From: Paenibacillus lactis
GTDB taxonomy: Bacteria > Bacillota > Bacilli > Paenibacillales > Paenibacillaceae
Assembly: GCF_017873605.1 (NCBI RefSeq)
Contig: NZ_JAGGKI010000009.1
Location: 1-64,000 of the forward strand
Length of the DNA: 64,000 nt
Direction of reading: 5' to 3'
The translations under genes and the position numbers were made by a program. Shown in pieces: positions 1 through 7,719 of the stretch (positions within the stretch are counted from its first letter, which is position 1; each line of letters starts with the position of its first letter). The notes beneath the pieces are model-generated. The model had not been told where the DNA came from, made no database searches, and worked only from the letters and a program-made list of their open reading frames with translations.

Positions 1-96
1 ATTGGGTATATGTCCCCGGTGCGTTTTGAGCAGTGCTATTACGAGTGTATAGCTTAGCTTAGAGGTGTCTACTTTCTTGACAGAAGAGCATTTGGA

Positions 97-352
97 GACT
101 TGCTCCGCTCCTGGAGCTCATTTTAGCTCACACAAGTCCCTTTCGGGGACTTGCTCGGCGCTTGGAGCTCCCTTTGGCCAGGACAAGTCCTTTTTTGGGA
201 CTTGCTCCGCTCCTGGAGCTCCTTTTGGTCCGCACAAGTCCCTTTTGGGGACTTGCTCCGCTCCTGGAGCTCTTTTTGGCCAGCACAAGTCCCTTTTTGG
301 GACTTGCTCGGCTCTTGGAGCTCCCTTTGCCCGGACAAGTCCCTAAAGGAAC
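97..352. repeat. Five-copy 51-bp tandem repeat with dyad symmetry
   Basis: The octamer GACTTGCT recurs at 97, 148, 199, 250 and 301, an exact 51-bp period. Each unit has arms GGGACTTG and CAAGTCCC around an internal GGAGCTCC palindrome, and neighbouring units are joined by CAAGTCCC-T(4-6)-GGGACTTG, which is itself a tight hairpin. Because 51 is divisible by three and the unit has few stops, several frames are open on both strands; these give 17-residue repeats but no start context. I read it as a structured non-coding repeat, not a gene. Confidence 0.85.
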
Positions 353-1077
353 ATTCTCGAATGACTGCCATCATTCCTGTTCTTTCTTTTCAGAACATTC
401 TATAGTAAACCGTTACATCTCTCAATTCTTCTATTGTCGAGTCTTCAAAAAGATTCATAGTCTGTAGGGATCCCCAACCTATTTTACAAAGCGTTTCATG
501 TATACGGTACTATCTCCATCTCAGGTATGAGTCAGTCACAGACTACTTAAGTTACAAAGGCTCTATTCCAATCACGGTTTTCGATTTACGGTGATCAGGT
601 TTGAGTTACGATACTATATTGAAATCACAGGTAACTGCTTTGAGTTACGGTGCTATTTTGAAATCACAGGTATCTGTTTTGAGTTACGGTACTATTTTGA
701 AATTGCAGGTATCTTTTTTTGAGTTACAGAAATCCATTTTGAGTTATAGACCTCTATAGCAATAGGTAGCTTTATAAGTTTGTGAATCTATACGGTATGA
801 ATCACTATGAGTCACTGAGAATGTTCTAGTTACAGAATCGTATAAGTAAAGAATCTTTTATATGTACAAGTATATTATTGAGTTACAAGTATTTTTTTGT
901 GTTACAAGTATATTATTGAGTTACAAAGTATTTTTTTGTGTTACAAAGTAACGATAAAAGTTACGAGTTTTTATGCAATCACAGATATCGTGCAGATCAT
1001 AGCTGTCTGCGTATATCGACATTTATGTGGTATCCCAGCTATCTGCGTGACAGTCAGCAATCGTGGATAACATAAAA
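353..1077. other. Long gene-free stretch
   Basis: Apart from the GAGTTAC repeats no coding region, RNA gene or recognisable mobile element is visible. The stretch is AT-rich and stop-rich in all frames. Confidence 0.6.
550..970. repeat. AT-rich degenerate repeats built on GAGTTAC
   Basis: GAGTTAC or close variants occur about a dozen times. Between 603 and 725 the period is 39-40 bp (copies at 603, 642, 681, 721) with a shared ATTTTGAAATCACAGGTATC segment. Between 865 and 955 a second form, TACAAGTATATTATTGAG plus a TTTTTTTGTGT stretch, repeats with a 38-bp period. Base composition is far more AT-rich than the rest of the window and all frames are broken by stops. Confidence 0.7.
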
Positions 1078-1120
1078 ATGTCGGTGCACGGTAGTCAAGT
1101 CCGGGCACCGACATCTTTTT
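1078..1120 (-). terminator. Intrinsic terminator downstream of sspH
   Basis: Arms ATGTCGGTGC and GCACCGACAT form a 10-bp stem. On the minus strand the hairpin is followed by a short T-run (TTTTTATG), and on the plus strand by CTTTTT, so it can work both ways. It lies 113 bp after the sspH stop. Confidence 0.75.
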
Positions 1121-1232
1121 GGTTGCTGCATTTCTTTAACGAGGCAGCTCCTCCATCGAGTATGCAGTCCTGATAATTTATAAACTTCGCGCTTGAAAAC
1201 GCTGCTGCTCTCCTGGTTGCGAAGCCTCACAG

Positions 1233-1412
1233 CTATTGCTCGATCAACAGATCCAACGGAACCTCCTGCTCATTCTCCGGCTGATCGAGCGGGAATACGC
1301 GGGCGGTCTCACGATCCTCGTCCACATGCTGGATATAGATCGGGGTTCCGTTGAGCAGCACATTCGCCATGACCGGCGAAGCGGCAATTTCCTGGGCACG
1401 GTGTATATTCAT
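1233..1412 (-). CDS. sspH: Small acid-soluble spore protein H
   Basis: This 59-residue reading frame begins MNIHRAQEI and contains NGTPIYIQHVDE, ETARVFPLD and a closing QEVPLDLL segment, the full-length pattern of the SspH family of minor small acid-soluble spore proteins. Members accumulate in the forespore and are thought to help protect DNA in dormant spores. The ATG has GGAGGT six bases upstream. A GAATA-17-AATACTA pair 33-61 bases upstream fits a forespore SigG-type promoter. It is a monocistronic unit closed by its own terminator and diverges from the DUF2334 gene. Confidence 0.93.
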   Translation of the reverse strand: MNIHRAQEIAASPVMANVLLNGTPIYIQHVDEDRETARVFPLDQPENEQEVPLDLLIEQ

Positions 1413-1444
1413 GCTTGTACCTCCATATCAAGATTGGCAATACT

Positions 1445-1473
1445 TAGTATTCTTCAATTCTCCTTGATTATTC
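1445..1473 (-). promoter_or_regulatory. Candidate SigG-type promoter of sspH
   Basis: On the minus strand GAATA (-35) and AATACTA (-10, consensus CATNNTA) are separated by 17 bases and lie just upstream of the sspH ribosome site. The match is imperfect but fits forespore expression of SASP genes. Confidence 0.5.
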
Positions 1474-1592
1474 TCAAAGTTATCTACAGCATTCCCGTAG
1501 CATTCTCCGTTATAAGGGACCAATGGCGCCAGCCCATGTGCTGCATACATATATTTAAGATGAACTCACTTTAAAACAAAGGAGTCTGCTCC

Positions 1593-2771
1593 ATGTCAAA
1601 AGCATTAGTCCGGCTTGAGGACATCAGCCCCGGCGGATGGTACGAAGCGGAAGAACAGCAAGCCAAGCTGCTCGTGATTGCAAACGAGCTTCACACCCAA
1701 TCCATACCGTTCCATCTTGCCGTCATTCCTCGGTATATCGACCCGGCCCGAGGGATCGACAGGTCGTTGACCGATCCTGACGACCCCGTATCCGTCCGTT
1801 TCCTCCGTCTCCTTCATAAAATGGTGCATTTTGGCGCATCATTCGGAGTACATGGATATACCCACCAATATGCGAATGCCACCACCGGGGACGGGTTCGA
1901 ATTCGCCTATGACGGCTGCTTGCAGGACTGCCCTCCGGACGATGCCCCTTTCGCCGCCAGCTCACGCCGTGAACTGACCCGATCCTATGCTTACCGGCGT
2001 TTGAAGCTCGCCCGGAGCTTAATGGAGCAGGCCGGGCTTACTGCGGTCTGGTTCGAAACGCCGCATTATACAGTTTCTCCGGCGCAGCGGCGAATTCTTG
2101 AAAGCTGCTGTGGACTGATGTACGAAACTCCTCCTCATGCACCAAGCCTAAATGCCGCAGCCCTTTTCAGCCCATCTGGACATAGCTTGAGTAACGGAAC
2201 CTATTACGTGCCCACCCCGCTATACTATGTGGCGGGTGACAACATCGAGGGGGATGTCCGGCGGATCCAGCAAACGGTGCGGGAGCTTCGGCTAACCGAG
2301 CTGGCTTCATTCTTTTACCATCCCTATCTAGAGTTTCCTTATATAGAGCTTCAAGTAGACGGCACCGCTCAATATGATCCGTCCTCCCCGTTAAAAAGAA
2401 TTATAAGCGCGATCAAGAGCACTGGCCGCACATTTGTCTCTGTAACCTCCTTCATGCCCTTTATCCCGGACTTCAGGGAGAGCAGTCTTCCTTGGAGTAA
2501 CGGCGACCGGGTCCATGCGATTGCAGGCCGTCCCGGCTCACAAGCCCGCCAAGAAGCGGCATTGCTTATCCGCAAGCTTGATTCCGACACTTGGTACCGT
2601 GCTTCGCTAAACGCCAACAGCTTGATTAAAATCGATAATGGCCTCTGCAGCATGCGGCCTATTCTGGCTGGCCCGATCGTGCCGGCGGCAAGGAAATGGT
2701 GGGGGATTTCAACGGTGACGGCATCGATGATATTACTGTGTGGTATTCTCAGCTCGGGCAATGTCATGTAG
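1593..2771 (+). CDS. DUF2334 polysaccharide deacetylase-like protein (5' part of a frameshifted gene)
   Basis: The first ~330 residues read as a DUF2334 protein, a branch of the polysaccharide deacetylase fold: VRLEDISPGG at the N-terminus, FHLAVIPRY, then FGVHGYTHQY, the conserved His-rich metal-site region, and FYHPYLEF near residue 250. AGGAG lies eight bases before the ATG. No signal peptide is visible, unusual for this family. After about residue 350 the frame turns into a meaningless tail and ends inside the next frame, which holds an FG-GAP domain. The natural product was probably one ~600-residue protein joined by a -1 shift between 2639 and 2771. Either the gene is broken, or the base call is wrong, or the shift is translational. 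Confidence 0.75.
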   Translation: MSKALVRLEDISPGGWYEAEEQQAKLLVIANELHTQSIPFHLAVIPRYIDPARGIDRSLTDPDDPVSVRFLRLLHKMVHFGASFGVHGYTHQYANATTGDGFEFAYDGCLQDCPPDDAPFAASSRRELTRSYAYRRLKLARSLMEQAGLTAVWFETPHYTVSPAQRRILESCCGLMYETPPHAPSLNAAALFSPSGHSLSNGTYYVPTPLYYVAGDNIEGDVRRIQQTVRELRLTELASFFYHPYLEFPYIELQVDGTAQYDPSSPLKRIISAIKSTGRTFVSVTSFMPFIPDFRESSLPWSNGDRVHAIAGRPGSQARQEAALLIRKLDSDTWYRASLNANSLIKIDNGLCSMRPILAGPIVPAARKWWGISTVTASMILLCGILSSGNVM

Positions 2772-3433
2772 CACTCGGTACGGCCGAAGGCGGCATGCAT
2801 CCATCTGGAGTATGGCTTCATTCGCCGGATTATGCGGATTGGGATGCACACACCGGCGACTTTAACGGAAATGGACGGGACGATTTGCTGTTATGGAACC
2901 GTGCCTCAGGCCTAGTCGCTCTTGCCTTTTCGGACCTGCACGGTTTTAGACAACCTTTGCTTCAAACGGAGCGGATCCAATATGATCCCGGAACAACCCC
3001 GACTCTAGACATCGGCGACGTAAACGGCGACGGGCTGGATGACCTCGTCCTGTGGCATCCATCCAGCGGAATCTTCGAGGTTTGGGTTGGCCAAGGAGGT
3101 CGCTTCAACTATGAGGGAGTTTGGTTTAGAACGGATGCATCCCAGCTCGACAGCATCACGTCGTTTCGTGTAACGGATATGGATGGGGACGGGTGTGATG
3201 ACCTGTTGCTCATGGATCGGGTCCAGGGATATTGGTACATTATGTACAGCAGCGGAAAAACATTCGGACCGGAGGCTAGTCGGTTTGGGCCATGGCTTCC
3301 GGGGAAGGAAATCCTCCCGCTGACTTTGGATCTTGCCGGCTCCGGCCGGGCGAGCTTGCTCGCCTGGTCTCCGGATCAGTCTGGCGGAATCCTCGATGTT
3401 GCGATCAACACGCTGGACCGGACAAGAATTTAA
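2696..3433 (+). CDS. FG-GAP/VCBS repeat domain (3' part of the frameshifted DUF2334 gene)
   Basis: About 245 residues with at least four FG-GAP-type repeats, each with a calcium-binding style loop: VGDFNGDGIDDITVW, TGDFNGNGRDDLLLW, IGDVNGDGLDDLVLW and VTDMDGDGCDDLLLM. Such repeats build a beta-propeller that often serves as a carbohydrate- or surface-binding partner of secreted enzymes. The frame is open back to a stop at 2636-2638, there is no ribosome site before the first ATG, and it overlaps the preceding frame by 76 bp in the -1 register. It is best read as the C-terminal domain of that gene rather than an independent gene. Confidence 0.7.
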   Translation: MVGDFNGDGIDDITVWYSQLGQCHVALGTAEGGMHPSGVWLHSPDYADWDAHTGDFNGNGRDDLLLWNRASGLVALAFSDLHGFRQPLLQTERIQYDPGTTPTLDIGDVNGDGLDDLVLWHPSSGIFEVWVGQGGRFNYEGVWFRTDASQLDSITSFRVTDMDGDGCDDLLLMDRVQGYWYIMYSSGKTFGPEASRFGPWLPGKEILPLTLDLAGSGRASLLAWSPDQSGGILDVAINTLDRTRI

Positions 3434-3560
3434 GGACATGGTATACTGCATTTGCCAAAGGAATTTTAACTTCATCACATTCCATAGATCGAGACTTTCA
3501 TAGAAGCCGTCATGGATTTCATCAACCTTTGGCTCTAATACCTTATGTGGAGGAAGTACC

Positions 3561-4220
3561 ATGTCCCATGCAGAAGCGCCACCCTTAAAGATTATCAAGC
3601 CCAAACTCCCGAGACAGCTTGAGCCAATCCGACTGTCCGATGCAGGGATTGATGACGAAGCATCTTTCCAGCAGTTCTCCTGCAAGGACGAGACGCTCTC
3701 CGATATTACGGCACATAAAGTGCTATTCGATCGAATGACGTTTGATAGTGTGGCCTTCGAACGGGCTTCGCTTCGGCACGCCGAGCTCACCGATATCGTA
3801 TTTCGGCAATGCGATCTATCCAACGTCGATTTCAGCGAAGCCATCCTGCATCGCGTAGAGTTCCATCATTGTAAGCTGATAGGCATCGATCTGGCGGCAG
3901 CCACCATTCGAAACGTCCGGTTCGAGCAGTGCGCAGGCGATTATGCCACCTTTCGATTTGCCAATATGAAGGGCGTATCCTTTCAGTCGACGACGCTGAT
4001 CCAATCGGATTTTTATCATTCGGAGCTTTCGAAGGTGGAATTTGCCGAATGCCAGATCGATAAGACGCAGTTCTCCGGGACGAAGCTTGCCGGTATCGAT
4101 CTGAGCCGGACGGATTTCCATAATTTAGGCGTTACGCTGGAGGACCTTCAGGGCTGCATCATATCCCCTGCGCAGGCTATTTTGTTTACCAGAATCTTCG
4201 GCCTTGTCGTCAAGGAATAG
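3561..4220 (+). CDS. Pentapeptide-repeat protein, Qnr-like
   Basis: 219 residues dominated by pentapeptide repeats with a central Phe or Leu, e.g. VDFSEAILHRVEFHHC, VRFEQC, VEFAEC and IDLSRTDF. These fold as a right-handed quadrilateral beta-helix. Length and the closing segment (GVTLEDLQGCIIS, PAQAILFTRIFGLVVK) resemble the Qnr/MfpA group, which mimic DNA and shield gyrase and topoisomerase IV from quinolones. Whether this chromosomal copy does so is inference. A 45-residue N-terminal extension precedes the first repeat. GGAGG stands eight bases before the ATG. The gene is alone and converges on the Gfo/Idh operon across a shared terminator. Confidence 0.8.
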   Translation: MSHAEAPPLKIIKPKLPRQLEPIRLSDAGIDDEASFQQFSCKDETLSDITAHKVLFDRMTFDSVAFERASLRHAELTDIVFRQCDLSNVDFSEAILHRVEFHHCKLIGIDLAAATIRNVRFEQCAGDYATFRFANMKGVSFQSTTLIQSDFYHSELSKVEFAECQIDKTQFSGTKLAGIDLSRTDFHNLGVTLEDLQGCIISPAQAILFTRIFGLVVKE

Positions 4221-4369
4221 ATTCCGGTACACAGCTTCACGAAGCTTAGAGGACTTTAGCAGATTCATAAAACGGAGATCACCGAGCTGCTTTACCAAGC
4301 ACAAAGTCTTCATGAACCGCGGGAGTAACGTGGGAGTCAAGTTCTGGGAGTCACTTTAGTTCTAGGCCG

Positions 4370-4424
4370 AAAAAGGGCCCCTTGCGAAGTGTCATCAGAC
4401 CTTCGCCAGAGGAGCCCCTTGTTT
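4370..4424. terminator. Bidirectional terminator between convergent genes
   Basis: An imperfect hairpin with GCGAAG/CTTCGC at the tip and AAGGGCCCC / GGAGCCCCTT lower arms separates the pentapeptide-repeat gene from the sugar oxidoreductase operon. A-run on the left and TTGTTT on the right suit both directions. Confidence 0.7.
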
Positions 4425-4477
4425 AAGCATTATTCATCATGATTCAAAATACTAAATTACGCTTATAAAATTCGCTT

Positions 4478-5584
4478 CTATTGATCCAACGTGTATAACG
4501 GCAGATCGAGCGGAAGCGGCGCCGGCATTTCGCAAGTGCTCTTCATCTCGTACTGCTTGCCCGAATCGGAGGAATCATGGAATGCCCACATGGCTTCCAG
4601 CACGTGATAAGCCAATTCGCCGCTTGCGCGGTGGGATCGTCCGTTTCGGATGGCGTACGCCATGTCCGCAGGTCCGATGCCTCTTGTGTTCTGATCGTAA
4701 CCCGGCAGAAGCGGCTCCTCGGTCCATTCGCTTTCTCCGGTCAAGCGGTATTTCACGGAACCGCCGAACGTATTCGGGTCCGGTACAAGCATTGTTCCTT
4801 GGGTGCCGTAAATTTCGATATTCGGAAGCGTGCTGCCGCCGAACACGTCAAAGCTGGTAATGAGCGTCCCGATGGCGCCGTTATCGAACCGGAGCAGTCC
4901 GGCCACATGCGTCGGAATGTCCACCTGAATCTTCTGCCCATACTTCTTCTCGCTCGTAATAGTCCGCTCGGTCAATGCTTTGCCAGTCATGCCGCTGACG
5001 CTGCGAATCGGGCCGAGGAGCTGAACAAGCGCCGTCAAATAGTATGGTCCCATATCAAACATCGGTCCTCCGCCTGCGGCATAATAAAATTCAGGGTCCG
5101 GATGCCAAAATTCGTGTCCCCGGCTCATCATAAATGCCGTAGCCGCGATCGGCGTGCCGATCTTGCCGTCCCTGACGAGCTTTAATGCCGTCTGGATCCC
5201 CGCTCCGAGGAAGGTCTCCGGGGCACAGCCGACCAGCAGCCCCTTCTCTCTCGCAGTCTCCAGCACGACCAGCCCTTCCTCCCGGGTGACGGCCAAGGGC
5301 TTTTCCACGTATACATGCTTCCCGGCTTGCAGCGCATCGAGCGTTATCTTGGCATGCAGCGCCGGAATGGTGAGATTGATGACAATTTCGATTTCGGGGT
5401 CGGCCAACAGCTCTTCCGTCGTGTATACGTGGGGGATGCCGTAATGGGCAGCCTGCTCCTCTGCGCGGGAACGGTCAATATCCGAGCATGCCTTCAGCTC
5501 CAGAATATCGAATTTTTGACAGTTTTCCATATAGATGCCGCTGATTTTTCCGCAGCCAATGATCCCTGCTTTAACCTTGTTCAT
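4478..5584 (-). CDS. Gfo/Idh/MocA family oxidoreductase
   Basis: 368 residues. An N-terminal Rossmann fold (AGIIGCGKISGIYM, residues 5-18) binds NAD(P), the EKP motif (VEKPLAVT, about residue 95) is the family's catalytic lysine region, and the C-terminal sheet domain carries GGGPMFDMGPYYL. Enzymes of this family oxidise or epimerise sugars and inositols. It is the last gene of a four-gene minus-strand group and follows the ThuA-like gene by 23 bp. ThuA/ThuB-type pairs are known to act on disaccharides through 3-keto intermediates, so a 3-keto-glycoside route is a reasonable but unproven guess. Confidence 0.88.
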   Translation of the reverse strand: MNKVKAGIIGCGKISGIYMENCQKFDILELKACSDIDRSRAEEQAAHYGIPHVYTTEELLADPEIEIVINLTIPALHAKITLDALQAGKHVYVEKPLAVTREEGLVVLETAREKGLLVGCAPETFLGAGIQTALKLVRDGKIGTPIAATAFMMSRGHEFWHPDPEFYYAAGGGPMFDMGPYYLTALVQLLGPIRSVSGMTGKALTERTITSEKKYGQKIQVDIPTHVAGLLRFDNGAIGTLITSFDVFGGSTLPNIEIYGTQGTMLVPDPNTFGGSVKYRLTGESEWTEEPLLPGYDQNTRGIGPADMAYAIRNGRSHRASGELAYHVLEAMWAFHDSSDSGKQYEMKSTCEMPAPLPLDLPLYTLDQ

Positions 5585-5607
5585 GACTTCGTCTCCTTTT
5601 GTGCAGC

Positions 5608-6339
5608 CTACTGGCTGTCTCCCATCCCGGTATACCCTTGCTCGCCGTTGAACAGCTTGAGATCGCCGCCGCCGTACAAGGTCTTGCCTTCAGCCGCCCA
5701 TAGCAGGCCCCTGCGCATCAATTCCTTGACCTGCGGCATATCCACGATATCCGCATGATGTCCCAAGGAGTTGTAGTACACGCGACCGTATCCCCATCGC
5801 TTGGTCCAGACAACCGGCATGTCAACAGCCTTGTTCAGCACATGCGGTCCGGATACGACCGGAAAACGGGTCGTCGCCAGCACTTCAACCGCCGGATCGA
5901 CATGCAGATAGTATTGTTCGGATACCACCGTGAAGTCCTGAATGCCTTCAACCAGCGGGCTGGAGCTTTGCTTGATTTCTACCAGATATTCAACGCCGTC
6001 GTTGCCGGGGTGCGCGACCCACTGGCCGCCGGTCATAAACTGCCAATCGACATTGTTACGGAACGAGTCGCACATTCCGCCGTGGCATCCGGCGATGCCG
6101 GTTCCTCCTTGCACCGCTTCGGATACATTCGCAACCTGCTCCTTGGATATGTCGCCCATCGTCCATACCGGGACGATCAGATCCAATTCTTTCAGCTTCT
6201 CTCCGTCGTTGAACGCATCCAAGGTATCTGAAACCTCAACGTCAAACTTCGCCTCGCGCAGCAGTCCGGCGAAGATGCCTGCCACCTGCTCCGGCTCATG
6301 GCCATCCCATCCGCCCCATACGATTAATGCCTTTTTCAT
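5608..6339 (-). CDS. ThuA-like protein
   Basis: 243 residues with the ThuA fold, a relative of class I glutamine amidotransferases: ALIVWGGWDGHEPEQ at the N-terminus and GIAGCHGGMCDSF near residue 85, where the amidotransferase nucleophile would lie. ThuA proteins are tied to use of trehalose and related disaccharides, probably as isomerases of 3-keto sugars. I start at the ATG giving MKKALIVWGG, because it fits the family and has GGAAG upstream; an in-frame extension of 35 residues further upstream looks spurious. It sits between two Gfo/Idh genes in one operon. Confidence 0.85.
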   Translation of the reverse strand: MKKALIVWGGWDGHEPEQVAGIFAGLLREAKFDVEVSDTLDAFNDGEKLKELDLIVPVWTMGDISKEQVANVSEAVQGGTGIAGCHGGMCDSFRNNVDWQFMTGGQWVAHPGNDGVEYLVEIKQSSSPLVEGIQDFTVVSEQYYLHVDPAVEVLATTRFPVVSGPHVLNKAVDMPVVWTKRWGYGRVYYNSLGHHADIVDMPQVKELMRRGLLWAAEGKTLYGGGDLKLFNGEQGYTGMGDSQ

Positions 6340-6534
6340 ACTCCGCACTTCCTTTATATGATCTGTATAATAAAAGCTCGATAACGTCCGGTTCAAAGTC
6401 TTCGTTCGGCTAACGCTCTCACGCTCTCGCGCATCCGCTTCCACCGGCTGCCGTCACAATGATACCTCTAACATCGCAATCTCAATTACACCACACGCTT
6501 TCGCGAGTCACCGAATTCTTCTGTATGGTCTTGC
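6340..6534. other. Gap inside the sugar operon
   Basis: A 195-bp stretch between the second Gfo/Idh gene and the ThuA-like gene. It has no open frame or clear terminator; a separate promoter for the thuA pair cannot be excluded. Confidence 0.4.
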
Positions 6535-7695
6535 TTACATCTCCGACAGTGACACCCACCGGCGTTCTTCAATGGACTTATCCACGGCTTCCAGAACAGC
6601 TTGGCACTTCACGCCGTCCTCAAAGCTAGGGACAGGCTGTCTGCCTTCCGCAATCGCTTGGGACAGCTCCAGGACTTCATGGATGAAGGTATGCTCGAAA
6701 CCGATCGTATGCCCCGGCGGCCACCAAGCCTCCATATAATCATGGACAGGGTCCGTTGCAAGCACCCGCCGGAAGCCCTGTACATCCTCCTCGTCGGATG
6801 TGAAATAAACCTCCAGCTCGTTCATCCGTTCAAAATCGAATTTGACGCTGCCCAGGCTTCCGTTGATTTCGAAGGCGTTCGTACTGCGATGGCCTGCAGC
6901 AAAACGCGTGGCCTCGAAGCTGCCAAGGGCGCCGTTCTCAAACCGGGTCAGGAACAACGTAGCGTCGTCCACCGTCACCTTGCCTTTAGGCCCATCCCCG
7001 CTGCCTTTGGCGCTCAGCCCCGTCATCTCGCTGGCAATCGGACGCTCCTTGATGAAGGTCTCGCTCATCCCAATAACCTCCTGCATGTCGCCGACCAGAT
7101 AATGAGCCAGGTCGATCAGATGGGCGCCGAGATCGCCATGGGAGCCTGAGCCGGCCACTTCCTTCTGCAGCCGCCATACGAGCGGGAACTGCGGATCCAT
7201 GATCCAGTCCTGCAGAAACCATGCGCGGAAATGATAGATTTGTCCGAGTCTGCCGCTGTCAACCAGCTTCTTCGCAAGCCGGACCGCCGGCGAGAACCGG
7301 TAGTTGAACCCGACCATGTGCCGGACGCCTGCGTCCTCGGCTGCCTGAAGCATTTCTCTTGCGTCGGCGAGCGTTAACGCCAGGGGCTTTTCGCAGAAAA
7401 TATGCTTGCCGGCCTTCGCAGCCGCAATCGCAATTTCTTTATGGGCATCGCTAGGAGCATTGATATCAATCAGATCGATGTCCTCCCGCTGGATCAGCTC
7501 GCGCCAATCGGTAATGCTTTCATTCCATCCAAGCTGATCCGCCGCCTCCTGAACCGCCGAAGCATTGCGGCCGCAGATCGCCTTCATTTCCGGCTTCAGG
7601 GCATTCGGGAAAAACATCGGAAGGCTCCGGTACGCGTTGCTGTGCGCCTTGCCCATAAATTTGTAGCCAATCATTCCGACTCGCAGTTGATTCAT
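6535..7695 (-). CDS. Gfo/Idh/MocA family oxidoreductase
   Basis: 386 residues. The N-terminal nucleotide-binding site reads VGMIGYKFMGKAHSNAY, the catalytic lysine motif is CEKPLALT near residue 100, and GSHGDLGAHLIDLAHY (about 180) supplies the Asp/His pair typical of inositol- or glucoside-dehydrogenase-like members. It begins 24 bp after the LacI regulator and is presumably under its control. A 195-bp gap separates it from the ThuA-like gene, so a second promoter there is possible. Confidence 0.88.
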   Translation of the reverse strand: MNQLRVGMIGYKFMGKAHSNAYRSLPMFFPNALKPEMKAICGRNASAVQEAADQLGWNESITDWRELIQREDIDLIDINAPSDAHKEIAIAAAKAGKHIFCEKPLALTLADAREMLQAAEDAGVRHMVGFNYRFSPAVRLAKKLVDSGRLGQIYHFRAWFLQDWIMDPQFPLVWRLQKEVAGSGSHGDLGAHLIDLAHYLVGDMQEVIGMSETFIKERPIASEMTGLSAKGSGDGPKGKVTVDDATLFLTRFENGALGSFEATRFAAGHRSTNAFEINGSLGSVKFDFERMNELEVYFTSDEEDVQGFRRVLATDPVHDYMEAWWPPGHTIGFEHTFIHEVLELSQAIAEGRQPVPSFEDGVKCQAVLEAVDKSIEERRWVSLSEM

Positions 7696-7719
7696 TGTTC
7701 ATTCCTCCTTTGTTATTCA

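Noticed and set aside
97..352. Possible CRISPR array
   Set aside because: The whole unit repeats and there are no unique spacers and no cas genes.
65..467. Overlapping open frames on both strands encoding 17-residue repeats
   Set aside because: They exist because a 51-bp repeat unit keeps every frame open. There is no ribosome site or family resemblance, and the DNA dyads explain the conservation.
1236..1574. Plus-strand open frame over sspH
   Set aside because: It is the antisense shadow of the SspH gene and its promoter.
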